A DNA stretch of 39,599 nucleotides from a virus, in the IMG/VR virus record IMGVR_UViG_3300043331_001576, positions 1 to 39,599 of that record. One strand, written 5' to 3'. This document shows, one piece after another, positions 7,725-16,400 of the stretch. A model generated the notes under the pieces. The model did not search any database, was not told the DNA's origin, and worked only from the letters and a program-made list of their open reading frames with translations. The number at the start of each line of letters is the position of its first letter. Positions within the stretch are counted from its first letter, which is position 1. The translations under genes were made by a program, and so were the position numbers.

Positions 7725-8364
7725 CGGCGTCCTCGTCGGGGTCTACTGGCCGCGCCGCCTTTTTCGCCGGCGCGTCCTTCCGGGGAAGGACCGCCGGCGT
7801 GGGCTCGCCGTCGTCGCTGATCCCTTCCAGGTCGCGCCGCGCCGACTCCGCCCACTGCTGGTTGGCGATGATCGCGTTGACAACGTCCTGCAAGTTGGTG
7901 TCGACGCTCGCCTTCAGGTGCGCCTCGTGCACGCGGATGAAGAACGTCTTGAGCGACTTGAAGGTCGGCACGTCGCGTTCGAGCGTCGCCAGCCGGTCCT
8001 TCAGCTGCTCCAGGCGCTCTTCCTGCTGGTTGAGGATGTCCTCCTTGCGGGTGCGGCGGATCGCCAGCTCGGCGCGCTTGATCTCGGCTTTCAGCGCCTC
8101 GGCCGCCGCGTCCAGGCGGCTGCGCAAGGTCTCGACGGCCCAGCCGATGGTCTGGTCGCTGGGCGGGCTGATGCGGAGGTTCTTGCGGTCAAGCGCGCCC
8201 TCCACCTGGTTGAGGAGCGTAAACCCCTTCTTCTCGTACAGCTCGCGGATCTCCGCGTTGAACGCCGGCAGGTAGCAGAGCGCTTCAGCGCCGACGGCGT
8301 CCCTCGGGTGCAGCCACATGCTGTAGTTGCGGTTAACGGTCAGGGTCTCGGGAAAGCGTGCCAG
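7720..8364 (-). CDS. Coiled-coil phage protein downstream of coat gene, about 214 aa, probable CTG start
   Basis: The frame has no ATG, GTG or TTG at a suitable place. CTG 8364 sits 6 nt after a perfect AGGAGG (8371-8376) and yields a sensible N-terminus (LARFPETLTVNRNYSMWLHP). The next ATG (the Met of MWLHP) has no ribosome site, and the open frame upstream runs into the coat gene. Residues about 70-130 form a long heptad helix (LDAAAEALKAEIKRAELAIR and following). The acidic tail contains one copy of the dispersed palindrome, encoding LPRKDA. The role is unknown; a head-completion or connector-associated protein is plausible. Confidence 0.75.
   Translation of the reverse strand: MARFPETLTVNRNYSMWLHPRDAVGAEALCYLPAFNAEIRELYEKKGFTLLNQVEGALDRKNLRISPPSDQTIGWAVETLRSRLDAAAEALKAEIKRAELAIRRTRKEDILNQQEERLEQLKDRLATLERDVPTFKSLKTFFIRVHEAHLKASVDTNLQDVVNAIIANQQWAESARRDLEGISDDGEPTPAVLPRKDAPAKKAARPVDPDEDAD
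7774..7791. repeat. Dispersed palindrome, copy 1
   Basis: GTCCTTCC-GG-GGAAGGAC, perfect 8-bp arms. It lies in the last 30 codons of the coiled-coil gene, where the protein is a disordered acidic tail. Confidence 0.9.
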
Positions 8365-8386
8365 AAAGCACCTCCTGCGGGTTGGC

Positions 8387-8421
8387 GGCAGGGGGCGGGT
8401 CGATGAGCCCCGCCCCCTGCC
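8387..8421 (-). terminator. Strong hairpin after the coat gene
   Basis: A perfect 13-bp stem (8387-8399 with 8409-8421), almost entirely G-C, closes a 9-nt loop, and no T-tract follows on the minus strand. It lies between the coat gene and the AGGAGG of the CTG-started gene. It probably acts as an attenuator or mRNA 3'-end stabiliser that raises coat message over downstream genes. Its closeness to the ribosome site could also gate translation of the next gene. Confidence 0.7.
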
Positions 8422-8438
8422 TGGGTTTGGCTGGGTTG

Positions 8439-8522
8439 CTATGCGTTCAGTTGGTTGAGTTGGGCTTGTCCTTCGCGGGCTTCCGCTCGGCGCTCGGGGT
8501 CCCAGCGGCGGTTGCGCCTCAA
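8439..8522 (-). CDS. Possible 27-aa peptide coupled to the coat gene
   Basis: TTG at 8520-8522 overlaps the coat stop as TTGA, the same coupling seen elsewhere in this genome. The frame runs 27 codons to TAG and encodes a very charged peptide (MRRNRRWDPERRAEAREG at the start). It ends before the hairpin. Another frame here is also open for a similar distance, so this is only a candidate. Confidence 0.3.
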   Translation of the reverse strand: MRRNRRWDPERRAEAREGQAQLNQLNA

Positions 8523-9391
8523 AGCCCGCGCATGCGAACCCCGAAGGCGTCCCTCGTCTCATTCACGCCCCAGACGCCGAAGACGATGAAGCCGTCGGAG
8601 AGGTTGGCGCCGCGGTCGACGGCCTTGACCATCGGGCGCCGGCGGATCGTGCCGCCGATGGCGTCGCGGTGGAACATAAGGCCGTTGTGCTGCGTCGCCG
8701 CAGCCTCGTTGACGTTCGTGGTGAAGTGCCACGACATGCCGTAGAGGTCGCCGACGTCGCCCTCGGTGAGCGGCTTGGTGTCGGGCCGGTAGAGCGTGTT
8801 CGTGTACTTCTCCAGCGCCAGCAGGTTCGCCTCCTCCTCCTCGGAGTGGACGAAGGCGCGGTTGGCCCGGCCCCTGGGCGCGTCCTGTCGGTTCAGGAAG
8901 CGGAAGCCGTTGCGGATGTTCTGGTCGGTCAGGCCCACGCCCAGCACGCCCTCGTCGTTGGTGGTGAAGCCGGTGGCGAGAGCGGCAACTGTGGTGTCGA
9001 TCCTGACCGCCAGCGCGTCCATGCCGGCCTGGCGGAAGAGGCCCTTCAGGTCGCCCTGGGCGACGGCGTCGGCGTACCAGGAAAGCTCGAAGCCGAGGTG
9101 CCAGAAGTTCTGCACGAACACGGTTACCGAGCTGACCGTCTGGTCGCTGAAGGTGGCCGCGCTCGGGTCGGGCTCGGCGCCCTGGCCGTCCAGGCCGGTG
9201 GTGATCTGGATGTCCGTGGGGCGGGTGTTGTACGTCGGGATCTGAACGCGGTCGCCGACCTCGATCCCGGCCGTCCATTCGTGGTTGATCAGCTTCCAGA
9301 ACACGAGGTTCGGCATCGTGTACTTCTGAAAGCGCTTGCTGACGATCGTCGGTACGGTACCGGCAACGTCAGCGCGTCCGATTGTGGCCAT
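8519..9391 (-). CDS. Major capsid (coat) protein, 290 aa
   Basis: Located directly after a scaffold-like gene and followed by a strong hairpin, the usual setting of a coat gene. The ATG at 9391 has GAAGGAG 10 nt upstream. The protein has a flexible N-arm, a region like the extended strands of HK97-type coats (VGDRVQIPTYNTRPTDIQIT, residues about 47-66), a helical middle (GMDALAVRIDTTVAALATGF), and a C-terminal segment typical of coat proteins (DGFIVFGVWGVNETRDAFGV). The length suits an HK97-fold coat without a delta domain. The specific subfamily is not assigned. Confidence 0.85.
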   Translation of the reverse strand: MATIGRADVAGTVPTIVSKRFQKYTMPNLVFWKLINHEWTAGIEVGDRVQIPTYNTRPTDIQITTGLDGQGAEPDPSAATFSDQTVSSVTVFVQNFWHLGFELSWYADAVAQGDLKGLFRQAGMDALAVRIDTTVAALATGFTTNDEGVLGVGLTDQNIRNGFRFLNRQDAPRGRANRAFVHSEEEEANLLALEKYTNTLYRPDTKPLTEGDVGDLYGMSWHFTTNVNEAAATQHNGLMFHRDAIGGTIRRRPMVKAVDRGANLSDGFIVFGVWGVNETRDAFGVRMRGL

Positions 9392-9430
9392 CTCTGGCGT
9401 ACTCCTTCGCGGGGTACTAGCGGGGTGTTG

Positions 9431-10387
9431 TTAGCGGGAGATGCCGAGACGCTTGCGCTCGGCGGCGAGCACGCGGGCCTCGTTGGCGTCGTCGTCCCAG
9501 AACTCGTCGTCTAAGGCGTCGAGGTCGTCGAGGTTGATGCGAAGCCCGGGGCTGCCGTCGGCGGGGCGCTCCGGGCCTTCGCCCAAACCGACGATATCGC
9601 CGGTGCGGGCCGCTTCCAGCGCCTCCACCTGGTCCTCCAGCTCCTTGATGCGCGCGTCCTTCTCGCCCAGCGTACCGAGCGCCTTCTGCACGCGCGCCTC
9701 TCCGAGCCAGGCGTAGACCTCGCCCGGCAGGGCGCGGCGGCCCTGGTCGCGCTGCGCCAGCTCGCTTGCGTTCCCGAGCGCCCAGTTGATGTCCTCCTGG
9801 GTGAGATCGGGGAACAGCTTGTCGGCGTGGGTGAGCGCCATGCGCACCATCTCGGCGTCGCGCTCGCTGTAAGCCTCGGCGCGGACGGTGTCGCTCGTCT
9901 GGGCCTGGCGCCGCTGCTCGCGGATCTGGGCGATCAGGGCGTCGGGGTCTTCCTCGGCCAGCCGGTCGAACTCCTCGTCTTCGAGGCGGCGGCTGGCCTC
10001 GGCCTCGCGGCGCTCGAAGTCGGCGAGCCGCGCCTCGGCCTGCCGCAGCCGGCGGTCAAGCTCGGCCGCTCTCTTATCGGCGGCCTGCTGGGCAAGCCTC
10101 GCCTCCTTGACGGCCTGCGGGGCCTGGCCGTCGGGTTCCGGCGCCGTTTCCGGTCCGGGCTGCGAACTCGCGTCCGAGCCTTCCGGTTCCTCGCCACCCT
10201 CCCCCTCCTCGGGTTCAGCGGATGCCGCTTCGCCGGCTGGCTGCGAACTCGCGTCCTGAGCCTCGCCCGTGGCGCCGAGCGCGTCCATCAGCTCCTGCGG
10301 AAAGTCCTGGCCGTCGAGGTCGTTCTCTTCCTCGCTGGCCGCTGCCGCTGGAACCTCTTTCGGCGCCGCCTGTCTCGGTCGTGCCAT
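9431..10387 (-). CDS. Capsid scaffolding protein, 318 aa
   Basis: I chose ATG 10387 because a strong AAGGAGGAG lies 4 nt upstream; the frame continues further, but through a hairpin region. The protein is highly acidic and Gln/Glu/Ala-rich. A disordered N-third contains a repeated DASSQP segment, followed by a long coiled coil (residues about 95-160, QAADKRAAELDRRLRQAEAR) and a short basic C-terminus (ARVLAAERKRLGISR). Acidic coiled coil plus basic C-terminal helix, immediately before the coat gene, is the classic scaffold layout. No protease domain is fused. Confidence 0.85.
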   Translation of the reverse strand: MARPRQAAPKEVPAAAASEEENDLDGQDFPQELMDALGATGEAQDASSQPAGEAASAEPEEGEGGEEPEGSDASSQPGPETAPEPDGQAPQAVKEARLAQQAADKRAAELDRRLRQAEARLADFERREAEASRRLEDEEFDRLAEEDPDALIAQIREQRRQAQTSDTVRAEAYSERDAEMVRMALTHADKLFPDLTQEDINWALGNASELAQRDQGRRALPGEVYAWLGEARVQKALGTLGEKDARIKELEDQVEALEAARTGDIVGLGEGPERPADGSPGLRINLDDLDALDDEFWDDDANEARVLAAERKRLGISR

Positions 10388-10397
10388 GTCTCCTCCT

Positions 10398-10417
10398 TTT
10401 CGGGTATCTGCCCGAAA
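10398..10417. promoter_or_regulatory. Small hairpin upstream of the scaffold ribosome site
   Basis: TTTCGGG (10398-10404) pairs with CCCGAAA (10411-10417) around a 6-nt loop. On the minus strand it ends directly at the AAGGAGG that serves the scaffold ATG. It may stabilise a processed 5' end or modulate access to the ribosome site. Confidence 0.5.
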
Positions 10418-10419
10418 GT

Positions 10420-10470
10420 GAGAGCCCCCGACTTCACCGGCCCCGCATTCCGGCGTCATCGGGGGCTCTC
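10420..10470 (-). terminator. Long-loop hairpin between giant gene and scaffold gene
   Basis: A perfect 12-bp stem (10420-10431 with 10459-10470) encloses 27 nt that contain a further short CCGG-based stem. It begins 29 nt beyond the stop of the giant gene. There is no T-tract, and I see no convincing promoter between it and the scaffold gene. Partial termination or an mRNA processing boundary separating low-dose from high-dose structural genes is the likely role. Confidence 0.65.
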
Positions 10471-10498
10471 AGCCTCGGGCGACTGTCGTTATCTCGCC

Positions 10499-13400
10499 CT
10501 AGCGCACTCCCACCGGCACGAGCTCCTCTACGGGCCTGAGCCCGCCCGTGCCCGGCTCATCAAGCGGCGTCAGCCCGCTGTCCTCGTCCTCCTCCGCCGG
10601 AATCAGGCCGGTGCGCCGGTAGAAGGCCGGGCTGTAAAGGTCGGGGAACCAGCGTTCCAGCTCCTCCTGGTGCTCGAGGAGGTACTCGTCGTAGGCCGGG
10701 TTGAGCGCCGCCTCGCGCTTCTTCGCCGAGCGCAGGGTGTCGTACCAGTTGTAGAGCGCCGGGCGCCCGCGCCGCTGTGCCAGCATCTGCGCGACCTCGC
10801 GTTCGGTGTAGTCGCGGCGCTCGGCCTTTTCCAGGCGGGCCGTCTCGTCCGGCACCTCGCCGAAGACGAAGCGGTCGATCTCACGTGCCTGCTCGACGGA
10901 GACGCCTTTGTACTTCGGCACCGTGCGCCTGAGCCTGCCGTAGAGGTCGGAGGCCTCGCGGAACTCCAGCTGGAGCGGCGTCAGGTTCTTCGTGATCACC
11001 GCCTGCGCCTCGCGCTGCTGCCCGGGCGTGAGCCCGCGGAGAGCCGCCTCGCGGGCGTCGAAGAAGCGGTCCCATTCGATCTCCCGCGTGGCCTCGTCCA
11101 TGTAGCTGTCGGGGCTCACCGCGAAGTAGCGGTCGAGCGCCGCCTGCACCGGCTGGCTCTCGGCGTCGGTGTCGCGGTCGAACGCAGGAGCGTCTGCGAA
11201 GACGCTCCTGCGTATGGCGGAGATCTCCCCGGCCCGCTCGCGGTTGTTCTCCTTCCACGTCTCGACGTCCATGCGACCGGCGGCGAAGGCCCTGTCGTCG
11301 AGCGCCTGCTCTTCACGCAGGGCCTGCGTGTCGTCGGCGAACTTGTCCTGCAGCCCCTGCAGCTCGTCGCCGCGTTCGCGCTGCCTGCGGTCGATCTCCT
11401 CCGAGAGCGCAGCGATGGCCGGGTCCAGCTTCGCCCGCTCCCTCTCGCCCGCGTCCAGATCGAAGTAGTCCTTGCCGAAGTGGTCCCGCGACCACTGGTT
11501 TCGCCGCTCCGAGGGGCTGGACTCGTAGAGCGAGTGTCCGAAGAACTGGCTGACGCCTGTAAGCGCCAGGTCTTTCACGTCGCTGGGCTTCTTCTCCCCC
11601 GTGCGGACGGCGCCGGAGACGGAGCCCAGGGAGAGCGGCACGAACGTCTCCGCCGCGTACCAGGCCGAGCGCGCGAACTGCTCGGCAGCGCTGCCCTTGC
11701 GGATGCGCCGGCCCAGGTAATCCTCGTTGCGGTAGAGGTCGTATGGCGTGCGCACGATCGGTGCCAGCTTGCCCTGGGTCCAGCGCGGGACGCCGGCGAA
11801 CGGCACCGGCACCGGCGAGCCGAACGCCCGGCGCGGCAGTATTGCCCGGATGAACGAGCGGAAGGGTCCGCCAATCGGGACGTAGCGGTTGCGGCCCAGC
11901 GCTACCGAGAGGAAGCGCGGCGAGTTGATGTTCAGAGTCCGCTTCACGGCTTCTTCGGGCGAGTAGCCGGAGGCGATGTACGACACCATGCCTGCCATTG
12001 CGAGCATGGAGGCAGCGGAGAGGCCCCGGTAGACCGCCAGCTGCTCGCGGCCGGAGAGCGAGTGCCAGCGGCGGGCCGGGTTCGGACTCCGGTGCGCGAT
12101 GAGCTTTGCCGTCCCTGCCGCGAAGTCTTTGGCCAGGCCCGCGGGCGCCGCGTAGAACGACGGCGAGATGATCGGCCCGCGCTCGATCTTGGCCCGCAGC
12201 GTCGAGACGCCGCGCTCGGCGGGGTTCAGTGCGGGCATGAACTTCGAGGAGAAATTAGCGGCCTCGGCGTCGGCGACGTTGTCGCTCATCTTCGGGTTGA
12301 GCCACTTGAGGAGCGCCCGGTCCTGCTTCCAGAGGTTGTAGCGCAGCACTTCGACGCCGCCGATGATCCGCCTGTTGAGCGGACGCGCCGGCGGCAGACG
12401 TTCGATGCCCTGGCGGGAGCGCCGGAACTCCTGGCCGATCTCACCAAAGGCGCGGCCCGTCGCCTCCGTGTAGCGTTGCACGAGATCGGCCTCGGCCTGG
12501 GCGATCCGCGCCACCTCGCTGCCGTCGAGCAGCTCCTTAACGACGCCCCGGAGGCTGCGTGCCGTGCCCAGGGGGTTGAAGAGCGCGGCGAAGAAGCCCT
12601 GCTGCGCCGTCAGCGGCCCGAAGTCGGCGGCGAAGGTGAAGAGGCGCGCCTCGTCGGCGGCGTCGAGTGCCCAGTTGACGGCGCTGATGTTGGACTTCGA
12701 TAGGAGCACCTGGTCGATGTCCGCGGCAACGTCCGCCAGGTGGTAGCGGTAAGTGTGCTTTGAAAGCACGTAAGGTTCGAGGTTCGCGGCCTCGTAGGCG
12801 CGCAGCAGCCGTGCGAGCCGGGGCGCCAGCTTATCGGCCTCCGTGCGCAGCAATTGCAGCGTGATGCCGAGGTCCGCCGTGCGCGCCTTCGTCCGCAGTA
12901 GCTGCGACTCCAGGACGCGCGCCCGCCGCTCGATCTCGCGCGCCTGGCCGGAGAGGAAGGAAAGCTCCGGCCCCCATTCCTCGCCAAGCGCATCGATGCG
13001 GGCGTAGACCGGGGCCGTCCGGCGCTCCTCGCGCGCCCGCAGCCGCTCCAGCCTCTCTCGCACTCTCGCGCCAGAAGCCAGGCGCGTCTCTGCCCGTTCG
13101 ATCTTCTGCCTCAGCTCGGCCATCCGCCGGCGGGCATCGTCGCGGGCTTCGCGAAGCCCAGGGTGAACGATATCGATGGCCTCGACGCGCGTCAGGCCCT
13201 CGGTGCCGCGCTTGAACACCTCGCCGCCCGCCATATGCGCGAGCGCCCGGTCGTGGATCGCCGTCAGCTCGCGCAGGTCTGTCTCCGCGCGCCAGCCCGG
13301 GTGGCGGCGAAAGCGCTGGTAGGCGCCCTCGTAGTAGCGCGTCTTGGCGCGGGCGCCGGAGCCGGAGACGCCGGCCGCGTGGTAGCCGTCGGCGATGCGC

Positions 13401-16400
13401 TGGATCGCGTCGTCGACGTTGTCTTTGGCCTGCACCGTCGCCAGGTAGACCCAGCCTTCCTTGTCGACGTCAAAGGGCAGGATGTCGACGCCGAAACGCT
13501 CCCGGACGTGGTTCAGGATGCGCATCGAGATCGCGTCGTAGACCCGCTTCGCCCGGTCCATCTCGGCGGTGACGCCGGCGTAGTGCTCGGGGTTATCGAA
13601 GAAGTCCTTAAGCGTGTTCTTGAACGGGTTGTCAGCGGGGCCGCTGTACCGGGGCCGAAAGTTCTTCCAGGCGTCCTCCAGGGCCGTAAGCGATGCCTCG
13701 CGCATCGCGGCGAAGCGCGTCTCCAGACTCGCGATCGCAGCCTGCCGGGCCGTGTAAGAGGGGACGATCACGTCCGCCTGCCGCACGTTCGGGAAGATCG
13801 TCGAGAGCAGGTGGCTCAGGCCTGGGACCTGCGTGAGCTTGCCGGGCCTGCGGATGACCTCCCGCTTCGACTCCAATAACCTGTCCGCTTCGTCGTAGCC
13901 GAGCTCGGCGATATCGTCGCGCGGGGGCCGCCTGGGCGGCTCGGAGCTGGCAGAGGGCGGCGCTGGGGGGTCTCGCGGCGGCGGCGCCGGTCCTTCCCCG
14001 GAAGGACCGGCGCCTGCGCGGGCGGTGGACCGCGGTGGCTCAACTATTTCTGTTCGGCGGACCCGGAAGCCCAATCCCGAAAGGTCGGGACCGGCCTCCC
14101 TGAGCTCCGCCTTGAGGGCGTTTACCTCAGTGATTAACCGCTGGATGTCGGGGTCGTTTGGGTCGTACCCGGGCCGTGATGTAGCGGCAGCCAGTTCAGC
14201 GTCGAGCCGCTTTATCCTCTGAACCAGCGTCTCGTCCTCGAAGCCCGGCATCGCTGCGCCCGCGGTCGGACCATCCGGCGGCGGCGGGGGTCCTTCCAGG
14301 GAAGGACCGGGCGGCTCCGTAATGCCCTGCTGTGCCCGGAAGGCCCGGAGTACGTCCTCGTCGGCGGCCGCCAGCTCCGCCTCGATGCGGGCCTGCTCCC
14401 GCCGGGCCAGGTCCGCCGTCTGTTCCGCTGCAGAAGCGTCCGCAGCCGTCGCGGCGGGCGATTTCGCGAGCCGCCGGGCGTGGCGCTGGGCGCTGATGGC
14501 TGCGTTTCGCTGTTTCTCCAGCTTCGTGCGCGCCTTCGTCGCGGCGGCCAGCACTTCGAGGATGCCGCCGCGCTGGCCGCCCAGGTCCTCGAAGCCGGCG
14601 AACGCCCGTGTAGCCTGCGCCATCTCCCACTGTGCGCCAAACTTCTCGATGGTCTCGCGGAGGGCCGACTGCGTCGGGCGCTGGCCCTTCGGCCCGTCTG
14701 CGATGCGCTTGAACCAGGCCGCTGCCTCTTCCTCAGAGACGCCGTAGAGGCGGCGGGCCCGGCCCAGCTCACGGGCGAACGGTTCGAGGGTTGGCTCGGC
14801 TGTCACCCTGTCGATCACCTGGCGGCCCATGCGGGCGGCGTCGGCGTAGCCGTCGACTTCGCCGGGCGTCATGCGCAGACGGAGGGCGACCTCGTCCGTG
14901 TCGGCGCCCATCTCGAAGGCGCGCTGGACGGCGCGCACCTTCTCGCGGTAGTTGGGGAGTGCCGTCTTGAAGTTGGAAGCGTCGGCCTCGGCCACGATGC
15001 GCGCCAGCTGGTCCGGGTCGCGCAGGTCGGCGTTGACGACGTAGACCGGCATCTCGGCGCCAGCGCCTTTGACGCGCCGGAACGCCTCCGTCCGGTGGTG
15101 GCCGCGGTAGACGATGTATTTGCCGCTCTCGGGGTCACGGACGACGTGCGGGGGCTCGAACTCGGCGTCGTCCCAGGCGCGCACCAGCTCATCGACGCGG
15201 CGCTCGCCGAAGGCAGAGCCTGCGTCGGCGTCGCGGGCCTGGAAGAGCTCCGGCCGCATCTCGACCTCGCGCACGGGCACCGTCGTCAGCTCGCGGCTGA
15301 ACGAGCCGCCGTCGATGTCTGGCGGTGGCGGTGCGCCACGCTGGCCCAGGCGTCCGAGGTCAGATGCGCCGAGGTCCGGCGGCCCGCCTTCTAGCGGCAT
15401 GCCGTCGGGGCGCGTGAAGCCGCCAAAGGGCTCGTCCGTGATAGCGGTAACTTCTTCTTGCGTCGGAAGGCGCCCCTCCGGTTCCGGCTCGGGCGCTGCC
15501 TGCGCTGTCGGCGGCCGGCTGGGCGGCTGGCCGGCACCGCCTGCGCCCTCTGCGGCTGGACGTGGTGCACCCGCGCGGCTTTCCAGCTCGGCAAGATACC
15601 GCTTCTCGTTAGCGTTCAGCCTTGCGGTTTGCTGGTTGGTGCGAAGGTCGCGCAAAATCGTCTGCTCGGCAGGCGTCAAGGGTGGCCCTGCCGCCTCACC
15701 TTGCCGGAAGAGCGGGCCTGCCGTTTCGGGTGCAAGTCCACCGCCGCCCTGGCCCTCGAACATGGCCCCCTGCTGCTCACGGATGCCGCCGATCTCACGC
15801 TCCGTGGCGAACGTGTCCTCCTCGACCACCTCGCCCTGCTCCGTCATGCGGGCGCGCCGGACGGTGGCGTCGGCTGGTGTGTTAGGTGCGCGCGAGAGGT
15901 TGCGGATGCTGTCCCTGCGAAGCGCCATCGGGTTTCCTGTCTTGATCTCGTAGACAGACACCCACTCCGGCGTAAAGTGGTAGGCGAAGCCCTCCTTCTC
16001 TGAGCCATTGCGGGCAATCCCGCGGACATGATCGCCCTCCTGGACAGGATCGCCGCCGTATCCCCCCCGCTCCTCGCGCAGCACCCGCTGTGCCATCGCC
16101 CCGATGCCCCCTTCGCGCTCGCCGTCGATGCCCTCGGTTCCGGATTCAGTAAAGCCGCCCAGTTCCTGCTCCTGCTCGTCAGGGATCGTGCGCGGCGCTC
16201 GGTCTGCGTCGTTCTCTTTGAACAGACGCTCGACGGCGTCGTCGTCGAGACCCATCCTCCTCAGGTCCGCCGTAATCTCGGCATCAGTCTTGCCGGCGGC
16301 GCCGACGCCGAAGTCGATCGCCGCCTCGTAATCGCCGGCCGCCATCGTCTCGTTGTAAAGCCGCGTAAACGTCGCCTGGACATCCATCGGGTCGTACTCC

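Noticed and set aside
5880-9391. Tail tube, tape measure or sheath genes
   Set aside because: No long coiled-coil tape-measure gene or tube/sheath pattern occurs in the structural region, so a long tail is not supported.
9827-12703. Long plus-strand open frame (958 codons) opposite the giant and scaffold genes
   Set aside because: It is the complement of well-supported minus-strand genes; GC-rich DNA leaves the antisense frame open. Composition is Arg/Leu/Ala/Gly-rich with no domain and no ribosome site.
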